Origin: Poritiphilus flavus | GTDB taxonomy: Bacteria > Bacteroidota > Bacteroidia > Flavobacteriales > Flavobacteriaceae | Reading direction: 5' to 3' | Assembly (NCBI RefSeq): GCF_009901585.1 | Contig: NZ_WXYO01000002.1 | Span: 466,769-530,768 of the forward strand | Length of the DNA stretch: 64,000 nt | Shown: piece after piece, positions 9,143 through 17,294 of the stretch | How positions within the stretch are numbered: position 1 is the stretch's first letter | Layout of the letters: each line of letters starts with the position of its first letter | The notes under the pieces: model-generated | Told to the model about the DNA's origin: nothing | Databases searched by the model: none | What the model saw: the letters and a program-made list of their open reading frames with translations, nothing else | Made by a program: the position numbers and the translations under genes

Positions 9143-9898
9143 ATGGGTAAACTTAAAGGTAAAATAGCAGTAGTTACAGGAGGCTCCAGGGATATTGGCC
9201 GGGCCATTTCCATAAAATTGGCTAAAGAAGGTGCCAAAGTGGTCGTAAACTATTTTAATTCGGAGGATGGAGCAAATGAAACTGTTGAACATATCAAATC
9301 TTTGGGGCAGATTGCAATTGCTGTTAAAGCAGATGTGTCCAACCTCAGGGAAATTGAAAATTTAAAGGCTCAAGTCGTTGCGAATTTTGGCGCTGAAATT
9401 GATATTCTTGTAAACAATGCAGGAGGCCTTTTCGCTAGAAAAACACTGGCGGAATTTGATGAGAGCTTTTACAATTTGGTTTTAGATGTAAATTTCAAAT
9501 CCACGGTGTTTGTAACCCAGGCTTTTGAACCCTTAATGGGCAAAGGAGGCTCAATTATTAATCTTTCCTCCCAGGCCGCACGAGATGGCGGTGGAGGGGG
9601 CTCAGCCCTGTACAGTGCTTCCAAAGGTGCTGTCAGTACATTCACCAGGGCAATGGCAAAAGAATTGGGTCCAAAGGGAATTCGGGTGAACGCCGTTTGC
9701 CCGGGATTGATAGGAACCAAATTTCACGATGATTTCACCAAAGATGAGGTTCGTGCCAAAGTGGCTTCTGTCACCCCTTTACGAAGAGAAGGTGCTGCCG
9801 GGGAAGTGGCCGATTTAGTAGCGTATTTAGCTTCCGACGAAGCCTCATTTATAACGGGCAACAATATTGACATAAACGGCGGCCTGGCTTTTAGCTGA
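9143..9898 (+). CDS. SDR-family oxidoreductase, candidate DEH reductase (2)
   Basis: A 251-residue classical SDR with TGGSRDIG at the cofactor site, NNAGG, the catalytic SSQAA / YSASKG segment and a C-terminal ITGNNIDINGG, the common FabG-like ending. It is not a close copy of its neighbour: the cofactor loops differ (GGSRD against GATGG), which may mean different NADH/NADPH preference or a different substrate. It precedes kdgK by 34 bp. DEH reduction or oxidation/reduction of another uronate is likely from context. Confidence 0.9.
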   Translation: MGKLKGKIAVVTGGSRDIGRAISIKLAKEGAKVVVNYFNSEDGANETVEHIKSLGQIAIAVKADVSNLREIENLKAQVVANFGAEIDILVNNAGGLFARKTLAEFDESFYNLVLDVNFKSTVFVTQAFEPLMGKGGSIINLSSQAARDGGGGGSALYSASKGAVSTFTRAMAKELGPKGIRVNAVCPGLIGTKFHDDFTKDEVRAKVASVTPLRREGAAGEVADLVAYLASDEASFITGNNIDINGGLAFS

Positions 9899-9932
9899 GC
9901 ATGCAATTAGCAATCAAAAATTAATCTTTAGA

Positions 9933-10979
9933 ATGAAAAAAGTTGTGACGTTCGGAGAAATTATGCTCCGTTTGGCTCCACAGGGATTTTTAAGATTTTC
10001 CCAGGCAAATAATTTCGATGTCGTCTATGGTGGCGGTGAGTCTAACGTAGCCGTCTCTTTAGCCAATTATGGAGTGCCGGTGGATTTTGTTACCCGCCTC
10101 CCCGAAAATGACATCGGACGATGTGCCTTAATGGAAATGCGCAAGAGGGGAGTAGGTACGGACAAAATAGTTTTCGGCGGCGATCGCCTGGGTATTTACT
10201 TTTTAGAAACAGGAGCTGTAAGCAGAGGGAGTAAGGTAGTATATGACCGTGCACATTCTGCAATGGCAGAAATTGAAAAGGGAATGATTGATTGGAAATC
10301 GGTCTTTCAGGGGGTTGAATGGTTTCATTGGACCGGCATCACACCGGCGATTTCACAAGGAGCCGCCGATGCCTGTCTGGAGGCGGTAAAAGCTGCCAGT
10401 GAGTTGGGAATAACCATATCAACAGATTTAAATTACCGAGCTAAACTCTGGAAATATTGCGATGATGGAAAACGGGAAGAAATCATGTCTGAATTAACAT
10501 CTTACTGTGACATTGTTTTGGGTAATGAAGAAGATGCCGAAAAACATTTTGGCATAAAACCGGAAGGCCTGGATATCACTACCCAGGGTGAGCATGTTAA
10601 GGCAGAGGCCTTTCTTTCTGTCTGCGAACAAATGATGAAGCGATTCCCGCGGGCCAAAAAGGTAATTACAACATTAAGGGGTTCTATTTCAGCGTCACAC
10701 AACAGTTGGGCTGGAGTGCTTTACGACGGTAAAACCATGTTTAAATCACCGGAATATCAGATTACCGATATTGTAGATCGGGTAGGAGGAGGGGATTCCT
10801 TTATGGGAGGTCTTATCTACGGTTTACTCAAATACCCTGAAGATGATCAAAACGCTTTGAATTTTGCAGTTGCCGCTTCCTGCCTTAAGCACACCATAAA
10901 AGGTGATGCAAATTTGGTAACGGTGGCTGAAGTCGATAAATTAATGGGTGGGGATGCTTCCGGACGAGTAGCTCGCTAG
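9933..10979 (+). CDS. kdgK: 2-keto-3-deoxygluconate kinase
   Basis: A 348-residue PfkB/ribokinase-fold kinase that would phosphorylate KDG to KDPG with ATP. The N-terminus KKVVTFGEIMLRLAP and VYGGGESNVAVSLA are typical of KdgK, and the C-terminal DRVGGGDSFMGGL holds the catalytic Asp and anion hole (GGGD in place of the more usual GAGD). It is followed 9 bp later by the aldolase that uses its product. Assignment is strong because family and neighbour both agree. Confidence 0.94.
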   Translation: MKKVVTFGEIMLRLAPQGFLRFSQANNFDVVYGGGESNVAVSLANYGVPVDFVTRLPENDIGRCALMEMRKRGVGTDKIVFGGDRLGIYFLETGAVSRGSKVVYDRAHSAMAEIEKGMIDWKSVFQGVEWFHWTGITPAISQGAADACLEAVKAASELGITISTDLNYRAKLWKYCDDGKREEIMSELTSYCDIVLGNEEDAEKHFGIKPEGLDITTQGEHVKAEAFLSVCEQMMKRFPRAKKVITTLRGSISASHNSWAGVLYDGKTMFKSPEYQITDIVDRVGGGDSFMGGLIYGLLKYPEDDQNALNFAVAASCLKHTIKGDANLVTVAEVDKLMGGDASGRVAR

Positions 10980-10988
10980 TACATATAA

Positions 10989-11654
10989 ATGAAAGTAGTT
11001 GACCAGGAAGAAATACTAAGGAGTATGGGCAAAGCAGGTCTTGTTCCCGTATTCAATCATACCGATGTTGAGGTGGCGGTACAAGTGCTCGATGCCTGCT
11101 ATAAAGGGGGTGTGCGAGTTTTTGAATTTACAGATCGGCGCGAAAATGCGCTGGAAGTTTTTGGTACTTTGATGCATCATGCTAAGAAATACCATGACTT
11201 AATATTGGGTATTGGTACGATATTCTCGGCTGAGGATGCAAAAAAATTCAAGGCAAAAGGTGCAAGCTTTATTGTTTCACCAGCAATGATTCCGGAAATA
11301 GCCCACTTCTGCAAAGCAGAAAACTTGCTGTGGATACCAGGTTGCGCCACGGTTACCGAGATTTATCAGGCGCTTCAACTGGGAGCCAAAATTGTCAAGG
11401 CTTTTCCGGGTAACGTATTGGGTCCCGGTTTTGTAAGATCCGTTAAGGCCGTATATCCCAAAGTCCCTATCATGCCAACCGGAGGTGTGACACCCTCTGA
11501 AGAAAATCTTAGAGAATGGTTTGAGGCAGGGGTAAGCTGTGTTGGTATGGGATCAAAATTGATAGACAAGGATATGCTGTCCAAAAAGGACTTTGGCGGG
11601 CTGGAAAAATTAGTCAAGACTACATTGACCACAATCAATAAAATTCGAAACTGA
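10989..11654 (+). CDS. kdgA: KDPG/KHG aldolase
   Basis: A 221-residue class I aldolase of the Eda family, cleaving 2-keto-3-deoxy-6-phosphogluconate to pyruvate and glyceraldehyde-3-phosphate. Seen in the sequence: the FEFTDR segment near strand 2, LGIGTIF, the WIPGCATVTEI motif, and KAFPGN with the Schiff-base lysine, then MPTGGVTP binding the phosphate. Length matches the family. It closes the Entner-Doudoroff branch of alginate catabolism and lies 4 bp upstream of the Nramp-like gene. Confidence 0.95.
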   Translation: MKVVDQEEILRSMGKAGLVPVFNHTDVEVAVQVLDACYKGGVRVFEFTDRRENALEVFGTLMHHAKKYHDLILGIGTIFSAEDAKKFKAKGASFIVSPAMIPEIAHFCKAENLLWIPGCATVTEIYQALQLGAKIVKAFPGNVLGPGFVRSVKAVYPKVPIMPTGGVTPSEENLREWFEAGVSCVGMGSKLIDKDMLSKKDFGGLEKLVKTTLTTINKIRN

Positions 11655-11658
11655 TTTC

Positions 11659-12936
11659 GTGAACGGCGAACGATCAATAAAAGAGTCATCCCTGAAAAGA
11701 ATACTGGCCCTGATATTGGCTTTTGGTCCGGGTATCTTTGCTATTGGTTATACCATTGGTACCGGTAGTATAACTTCAATGATCGTTGCGGGCAGCACTT
11801 ATGGCATGCAATTGTTATGGGTATTGTTTCTGAGTTGCCTCTTTTCCGGGATTCTCATGTTTGTTTATGGTAATTACACCTTAATAACAGGAGAAACAGC
11901 CCTATTTGCTTTTAAAAGACACTTGAAATGGGGAAAAGTCATGACCATTCTTATCATCATAGGAATTGCTTTTGGTCAATGGAATTCCCTGATGGGAATC
12001 ATGGGGCTCTCTTCGAACATTATTTACGAGATATTCGCGATTTATTTTCCAAATGTTGCACAGTACAAGTACGAAGTGGTATTAGGCATTGCGATCTTCG
12101 TAACTATTATATTTTATGCGCTGCTTTTAGTTGGTAGATACACCTTTTTTGAAAAAATACTTGTCTTCTTTGTTACCGTAATGGGGTTTTCTTTCCTGAT
12201 ATCGCTTTTATTGGTATACCCATTACCATCTGAAGTGTTAAACGGACTTATACCAACCATCCCCAAAGTACAAGGCGGTAAAATGTTGGTAGCAGCGTTT
12301 GTCGGAACCACAATGGCCGCGGCAACTTTTCTATCTCGCCCCCTTTTTGTAAAGGGTAAGGGATGGACCATACAAAACCTCAAGCAACAGAAAAGAGATG
12401 CTATTACCGCAGCTATTTTGGTGTTCCTAATAAGCGCTTCAGTAATGGCCGTCGCTTGCGGAGCCTTATACCATCAGGGTAAACCAGTGACAGAAGTTCT
12501 GGATATGGTCAATACCCTGGAACCGGTTGCGGGCAGGTTTGCAATGACCCTTTTCTTCTTTGGGACCCTAAGTGCAGGCCTTTCTTCAATTTTCCCCATT
12601 TTACTGATAGCCCCAATTTTAATCGCGGACTATCAATCCGGAGAATTAGACACCAGTTCCAGGCAGTTTAAGAGTATCACTGCCTTTGCCTGTCTATTCG
12701 CGTTAATTGTTCCAATATTTGGATCTAACCCTGTGGAGATACAAATACTATCTCAGATTTTTAATGTCTTTGTCTTGCCATTGGTCATAGTAGGGATCAT
12801 CCTTTTGATAAATAATAAGAAGCTAATGAAGGGAAACAAAACGGGCATATGGGTCAATATTGGTCTCATAGCTGCTCTATTTTTCTCTTTGGTTATTTCA
12901 TATAATGGAATACTGGCTTTGGTGAATTATTTCTGA
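11659..12936 (+). CDS. Nramp-fold membrane transporter lacking the metal-binding motifs
   Basis: A 425-residue integral membrane protein with about 11 hydrophobic segments. The first helix reads FGPGIFAIGYTIGTGSI and then AGSTYGMQLLWVL, which aligns with the Nramp helix-1 pattern GPG...DPGN...AGS.FGY.LLWVL. The metal-ligand motif DPGN is replaced by GTGS, and the helix-6 MPH motif by TMAAAT. Known Nramps need both motifs to bind Mn/Fe, so a divalent metal is an unlikely substrate; a sugar acid or organic acid is possible from context but unproven. Start is a GTG 4 bp after the aldolase stop, so it is probably cotranscribed with kdgA. Confidence 0.8.
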   Translation: MNGERSIKESSLKRILALILAFGPGIFAIGYTIGTGSITSMIVAGSTYGMQLLWVLFLSCLFSGILMFVYGNYTLITGETALFAFKRHLKWGKVMTILIIIGIAFGQWNSLMGIMGLSSNIIYEIFAIYFPNVAQYKYEVVLGIAIFVTIIFYALLLVGRYTFFEKILVFFVTVMGFSFLISLLLVYPLPSEVLNGLIPTIPKVQGGKMLVAAFVGTTMAAATFLSRPLFVKGKGWTIQNLKQQKRDAITAAILVFLISASVMAVACGALYHQGKPVTEVLDMVNTLEPVAGRFAMTLFFFGTLSAGLSSIFPILLIAPILIADYQSGELDTSSRQFKSITAFACLFALIVPIFGSNPVEIQILSQIFNVFVLPLVIVGIILLINNKKLMKGNKTGIWVNIGLIAALFFSLVISYNGILALVNYF

Positions 12937-13302
12937 AAAACGGTTTAAATCTTTAATCTTGATTTCGTGCATTCAATGGTCTAACCTCACCTACAGATTT
13001 TCGGACCCGCCTGAACAAAGAGGGACCAATGCTCCAGTTGAAACAGCAGCAGTATCACCACACAAAAAGCTCCAAATATTAAAACGCTCCTTTTCATTTT
13101 TAACGCAAATTGCTTTTCGCAAAACCGGTTAATCTAAGGAGATTGGTTGTATTGGGATGCCTAACGTATCAACATGATTAAAATTCCTTGGCTATCAACC
13201 ACCCCTAGAATGCGTTGGGTCTATGGACCGAATCTGAAGTTGGTTAGGAGACTTCCGAGAGCTAAGAAAGCCGGAAGTATTTCCAGGAAGGGGGTCGCGA
13301 CT
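12937..13302. other. Intergenic region between the alginate and xylose-type loci
   Basis: This 366-bp stretch separates two convergently transcribed blocks. It contains one possible short ORF (12987-13097, minus strand), a weak 7-bp inverted repeat ACTTCCG/CGGAAGT (13251-13257 with 13272-13278) close to the end of the LacI gene, and two GAAAA-CGGTTT-like or AAAACCGGTT-like stretches that may be weak LacI-type half sites. No convincing terminator with a T-run was seen. Confidence 0.5.
12987..13097 (-). CDS. Possible 36-residue membrane peptide
   Basis: A short ORF in the minus direction, beginning MKRSVLIFGAFCVVILLL with one clear hydrophobic helix and ending in KICR. The start follows a GTTAAAA stretch, a start context acceptable for Bacteroidota. 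It lies 3' of the LacI gene on the same strand. There is no family match by eye and the length is near chance level, so it may be non-coding or the relic of a longer gene. Confidence 0.22.
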   Translation of the reverse strand: MKRSVLIFGAFCVVILLLFQLEHWSLFVQAGPKICR

Positions 13303-14328
13303 TTATTCCAATTTTAACGTAGAATCACGAACCACTAAACTCGTCCTTATCGTTTTTGTTTCAAAATGGTCATCTGAGTTTTTATTCTCGATCCTATCAA
13401 TCAGTATTTTGGCAACCGTTTCTCCTATATACCTTCCATGCTGGCTCACCATTGTAATCGCTGGTGTCACGTACTTTGATAGCTCCCCATTGGTAAACCC
13501 TATTATGGATATGTCGTTAGGTACGTGGTACCCCCTGGATTTCACGATGCTCATCACTTTGACAGCCGTAATTTCGTCCAGGGCCATAATTCCATCAATC
13601 TGTTTATAATTTAATAAAAGGGATAATGTTAATTCCAGGTCTTCTTTAGCATCTGTGGCTTCAACCAGCTTATCATCAAAAGGAATGTTGTGCTCGGTCA
13701 ACGCTTTTTTGTATCCCTCAATTCGCAATCTGCTTATTACAGAATCAACTATTGGGGTGACAATAGCGATTGTTCTACAACCCGTTTGGATAAAATATTT
13801 TGTTGCCTTATAACCAGCTTCAAAATCGTCCACGATCACCTTATCACAATCAATTAAGTTAGTTACCCGGTCAAACATTACCATTGGAATCTGATTTTCT
13901 GACAATTCCCTCAAATGTTGGGCATGATGTGGCAATTCATTCTCCTCAGCCGCAGAAGATATTATCACGCCATCCACGGAACCATTGCTTAGCAGTTCCA
14001 GAGTTTTGCTTTCCTTTTCCAAAGACTGATTGGTTATACACGTAATGATACTATATCCTTTCTCATCGGTTACTTTTTCAATTCCATATATGACCTGAAC
14101 AAAAAAGTAATTCAAGATATTTGGGATTACCACCCCAATCGTTTTTGTATTTCTGTTTATAAGGTTTAGTGCTACTTTGTTCGGCCTATAATGATGTGCC
14201 TTGGCATATTCCTTTATTTCGCCTTTGAGTTTTTCACTTATTTCATAACTGTCATTAATAGCCTTTGAAACAGTGGATACTGAAACTTTAAAGTGTTTTG
14301 CGATGTCTTTAAGAGTCAACTTGGACAT
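13303..14328 (-). CDS. LacI-family transcriptional regulator
   Basis: A 341-residue regulator with an N-terminal LacI helix-turn-helix (LTLKDIAKHFKVSVSTVSKAIN, residues ~4-25, with YRPNKVALNL hinge) and a periplasmic-binding-protein-like effector domain starting at TIGVVIPNI. The effector domain has the usual DGVIISS, IPMVMFDR and DGIMALDEITA segments. It is the last gene of the minus-strand xylose-type run, 12 bp after the Gfo/Idh gene. LacI members in such loci usually sense a sugar of the pathway. The palindrome at 29594-29613 is a candidate target. Effector unknown. Confidence 0.94.
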   Translation of the reverse strand: MSKLTLKDIAKHFKVSVSTVSKAINDSYEISEKLKGEIKEYAKAHHYRPNKVALNLINRNTKTIGVVIPNILNYFFVQVIYGIEKVTDEKGYSIITCITNQSLEKESKTLELLSNGSVDGVIISSAAEENELPHHAQHLRELSENQIPMVMFDRVTNLIDCDKVIVDDFEAGYKATKYFIQTGCRTIAIVTPIVDSVISRLRIEGYKKALTEHNIPFDDKLVEATDAKEDLELTLSLLLNYKQIDGIMALDEITAVKVMSIVKSRGYHVPNDISIIGFTNGELSKYVTPAITMVSQHGRYIGETVAKILIDRIENKNSDDHFETKTIRTSLVVRDSTLKLE

Positions 14329-14340
14329 ATCCGAAATACA

Positions 14341-15327
14341 TTAGACCTCGAAAGGGTATTTAATACCTGAAATTAACCTAATCTCATCTACTATCCCTAT
14401 GAGGTCAAGGGAGTTTTGATGGCTCCATTCAGCACTTTCTAACTTTTTGCTTCTTATGCATTTATGAACTTCCTCTATCTCATGGGCGAATCCCTTGCCC
14501 TTTGTTGGAAGTTCATAGATTTGGCTAGTACCATTTCTTACAATTTGGAAACCTTGTGTTTCGTGCCATATTGACCGAATAAATATTTCACCTTCTTCAC
14601 CACATACTTTTGCCTTCATATCTGTGTTGTTCGCAAAACCGCTATACAGAACCGATTGTGCATTTTCATATTGAAATATCATTGATGTTTGAATTTCAGT
14701 TCCGCTTTTTAAGAACTGAGATCTTGCCAATATCTCCTTTGGTTTTCCCAGCAGCAAATAGCTCAAAAATACAGGATAAACACCCATGTCCATAAGGGAA
14801 CCTCCGGCCAGATCTACATTTAATAAGCGGGATTGGGGATCTTCGTCCAGTTTATAGAAAGTGAATTCAGCACTAATGTACCTCAATTTGCCTATTTCCC
14901 CTTTGGAAACCAGTTCTTTGATCTTCACGATGGACGGATTGAACCTGCTCCAAAAGGCCTCCATAAAGAAAACCTTGTTTCTTTCAGAAGCTTCCACCAT
15001 TTGCCTGGCTTCGGACTTGTTAATAGCAATTGGTTTTTCGCATAAGACATGTTTTTTGTGCTTCATGGCCTCAACGCTCAATGGACAATGGGTATGATGC
15101 AAAGTGGCAATATATACTACATCCACCTCGGCGTCTTTAAAAAGCTCCCGGTATGAAGCGTATGCCTTGGGATTACCAAAATCCCTTGCAAAGCTCTTTG
15201 CTCTTTCCATATCGGTCGAAGCCACGGCTACCAATTCCGCGTCTTTGATGAGTTTTAGATCTTCTGCAAACAATTTTGCAATTCGGCCCAGGCCAATAAT
15301 TCCCCATTTTATCTTTTTGTCCATCAT
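14341..15327 (-). CDS. Gfo/Idh/MocA-family NAD(P)-dependent sugar dehydrogenase
   Basis: A 328-residue oxidoreductase with an N-terminal Rossmann fold (KWGIIGLGRIAKLFAEDL) and the family motif CEKPIAIN at ~residues 95-102. The segments KAYASYREL, FFMEAFWSRF and LAGGSLMDMGVYP resemble the dimeric dihydrodiol dehydrogenase / D-xylose 1-dehydrogenase branch as remembered, which would fit a xylose locus. The reaction is not proven; oxidation of xylose or a xylose derivative is the favoured idea. It sits between the PhyH gene (13 bp upstream) and the LacI gene. Confidence 0.88.
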   Translation of the reverse strand: MMDKKIKWGIIGLGRIAKLFAEDLKLIKDAELVAVASTDMERAKSFARDFGNPKAYASYRELFKDAEVDVVYIATLHHTHCPLSVEAMKHKKHVLCEKPIAINKSEARQMVEASERNKVFFMEAFWSRFNPSIVKIKELVSKGEIGKLRYISAEFTFYKLDEDPQSRLLNVDLAGGSLMDMGVYPVFLSYLLLGKPKEILARSQFLKSGTEIQTSMIFQYENAQSVLYSGFANNTDMKAKVCGEEGEIFIRSIWHETQGFQIVRNGTSQIYELPTKGKGFAHEIEEVHKCIRSKKLESAEWSHQNSLDLIGIVDEIRLISGIKYPFEV

Positions 15328-15340
15328 TAAGCCAGCCCCT

Positions 15341-16042
15341 TTAAGATCTTTCTTCTATCACTTCTGATGTTGAAAAGCGATACTTCATATTTCTATAGAC
15401 GCAGACATCGGTGATGTCTTCAGGGGTACCTAGGGGAACTGCTCTAAAATTAGTGGAAATCCTATCCTTTTTTACCGGCATTACCCGATGAAAACAATGG
15501 CCGTGTAAAAAAACAACGGTTCCCTTCTTGGGTTGAAAGACCAATTGACCGTCTATATCCTCATGAGGCTTACCCACAGGAAGTATTCCTGCCTTATGTG
15601 CCTTGGGCATGATTACAATATCGCCACCCGTCTCATCAGTAATGTCATGTGTATACACCAGACGATTGAGATTGTATTTTAAGGGGTTATCCGGAGGACA
15701 ATCCTGGTGCCAGGCCTGGCCCTTACTTCCCGCCTTTGAAAACATCATCATGCAATAGAGGTTATTCCATCCATCTTTGAGCAGGGCGTCCGTAATTCTA
15801 TTAAAGATCTTATCCTTATCTATGCCGTCAAAACCACCCTGACCATCGCGATAAGGAAACCACGGAATAACTTCTACCGCGGATTTTGAGATAAACTCAT
15901 CAGTATGTTCCCAATCCGGGTTAACACCGTAGTGCTGTAATATTTTATCATTGTAATTATCCATTAAAGCGTCGTCAAAAAACTTTTCAAAGATTACATA
16001 CCCTTGTTCCCAAAAAGTGTTGTGGATTTTTTTGAAATTCAT
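15341..16042 (-). CDS. Phytanoyl-CoA dioxygenase (PhyH)-family protein
   Basis: A 233-residue protein with the double-stranded beta-helix features of Fe(II)/2-oxoglutarate oxygenases of the PhyH family. WHQDCP gives the HxD iron ligands, the later HGHCFHRVMPV holds the distal His, and RISTNFR supplies the basic 2-oxoglutarate contact. No signal peptide, so cytoplasmic. Its start overlaps the GH26-like gene stop by 4 bases, which argues for true operon membership. A hydroxylase in a glycan locus is unusual; it may act on a methylated or modified pentose (oxidative demethylation, for example), but this is speculation. Confidence 0.87.
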   Translation of the reverse strand: MNFKKIHNTFWEQGYVIFEKFFDDALMDNYNDKILQHYGVNPDWEHTDEFISKSAVEVIPWFPYRDGQGGFDGIDKDKIFNRITDALLKDGWNNLYCMMMFSKAGSKGQAWHQDCPPDNPLKYNLNRLVYTHDITDETGGDIVIMPKAHKAGILPVGKPHEDIDGQLVFQPKKGTVVFLHGHCFHRVMPVKKDRISTNFRAVPLGTPEDITDVCVYRNMKYRFSTSEVIEERS

Positions 16043-17181
16043 TTTCGCTGATTCTGGTTGTTGTTGTAAAGTCTGTCATACAAGTCCTTCGAAGACAAAA
16101 TAAATGGAGCCTTTGAAGTACGTTCTATCCATCTGCTGCTAATGGATTCACTTAAGTGCAAACGAGCATCAATCCCTTTAAACGTGGGATTGTTCACCCA
16201 CATGGGGTGCGAATCCCAGTGGCAATTAATATAGTGTACTGCCTTGACGACGTCAGCGTTTTCTTCAATGGCATCAAACAAGGGTAAGAACCATTTTTGC
16301 CATGCTTCTTCGGCTTGTTCCGGATTGCTTAATTGGGTCTCTTTGGTCAAGCCATACAATTTACCTCCGTAATCCGAGATGGTAGGGGTTGCCTCGGCTA
16401 TAAAAACTGGTTTTCCTTTTTTTCGGGCAAACTCAAACATTTCAATTTCCTTCCATCGGTTAAAAAAGGACACTCCACACCAATCCACATAGTCGTCCCC
16501 GGGATACCAGCCTTCCAAATGCTCCTGACCTGAAATAAAACCGGTGGACTGCCAGACATATGCCGTATTTTCAACTCCCTTGTCCCGTAACTTATCTACT
16601 ATTCTTTTATATGCTTTAATAGTGGTTTCCCTGTCATAATGGTTCCAGGGATCTCCATCAAATTCGTAGGCAATCCGCAGAAAAACAGGGCGCCTTCCCA
16701 GAGACAGTAAAAAATCTCCAAGCCTGTCTATAAAGACATCGTGGGTACCATCTGCCACCTTCTCTTCGTGGTCAACAAATTGGAGTCCTATGGCCATGGC
16801 CATATTTGAATAATCCGGGTCATTATGTTGCAAAGTGGCATTGTAGTCGTTGTCACCCCAATCATGGGTCTCAAACAGGCCATCCAAACCTTTCTGGGTA
16901 CGTCCAAAGGAGTTTGCTCCCGGGTTTATGTTGGTATAGGTAGTCCATCCTGCTGGCTTTGCAAAATGATCAAGATAACCGTCATCGTATTTTTCAAGGC
17001 CACCAACAGCTTCCAATTCCTGTCCTACAAAAAGCAATACACCTTTTTTGGGTTCGAATTTGGCCAATGACCTTTGTGGGTTTTCTATTTCCGTGTGCAG
17101 TTCACTGCGGGATTCTTCCCTTTTATCCACGCAGCAAAGCAAAAGTACAAGACCAAAAAAGATCAATGCTGGTTTTTTCAT
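16039..17181 (-). CDS. GH26-like glycoside hydrolase lipoprotein
   Basis: A 380-residue lipoprotein (hydrophobic start ending in CC at residues 16-17) with a TIM-barrel hydrolase reading. RIAYEFDGDPWNHYD carries a likely acid/base at E173, WYPGDDYVDWCGVSFF is the GH26-type strand-6 segment, and VFIAEATP carries a likely nucleophile at E263. The 90-residue spacing suits clan GH-A and GH26. GH26 includes mannanases and beta-1,3-xylanases; the nearby GH43, xylose isomerase and sugar porter favour a xylanase. Family call is moderate since the motifs are not textbook. It follows a 113-bp gap with an inverted repeat, so it may have its own promoter. Confidence 0.72.
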   Translation of the reverse strand: MKKPALIFFGLVLLLCCVDKREESRSELHTEIENPQRSLAKFEPKKGVLLFVGQELEAVGGLEKYDDGYLDHFAKPAGWTTYTNINPGANSFGRTQKGLDGLFETHDWGDNDYNATLQHNDPDYSNMAMAIGLQFVDHEEKVADGTHDVFIDRLGDFLLSLGRRPVFLRIAYEFDGDPWNHYDRETTIKAYKRIVDKLRDKGVENTAYVWQSTGFISGQEHLEGWYPGDDYVDWCGVSFFNRWKEIEMFEFARKKGKPVFIAEATPTISDYGGKLYGLTKETQLSNPEQAEEAWQKWFLPLFDAIEENADVVKAVHYINCHWDSHPMWVNNPTFKGIDARLHLSESISSRWIERTSKAPFILSSKDLYDRLYNNNQNQRK

Positions 17182-17232
17182 GACTTAAATTTTTAATTTT
17201 TTCAGTGGGCTTGAACCCAAGATGACTTTAAA

Positions 17233-17251
17233 AGAATGAAACGATCATTCT
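17233..17251. promoter_or_regulatory. Inverted repeat upstream of the GH26-like gene
   Basis: AGAATGA / TCATTCT arms (perfect 7 bp) flank AACGA, 52-70 bp before the ATG of the GH26-like gene on the minus strand. Location and symmetry suggest a protein-binding site. It does not match the palindrome at 29594 closely apart from a central CG. Confidence 0.35.
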
Positions 17252-17294
17252 AAAGTTTGCAAGATTGGTCTATGGGTGAGACCAAGGCTCACAG

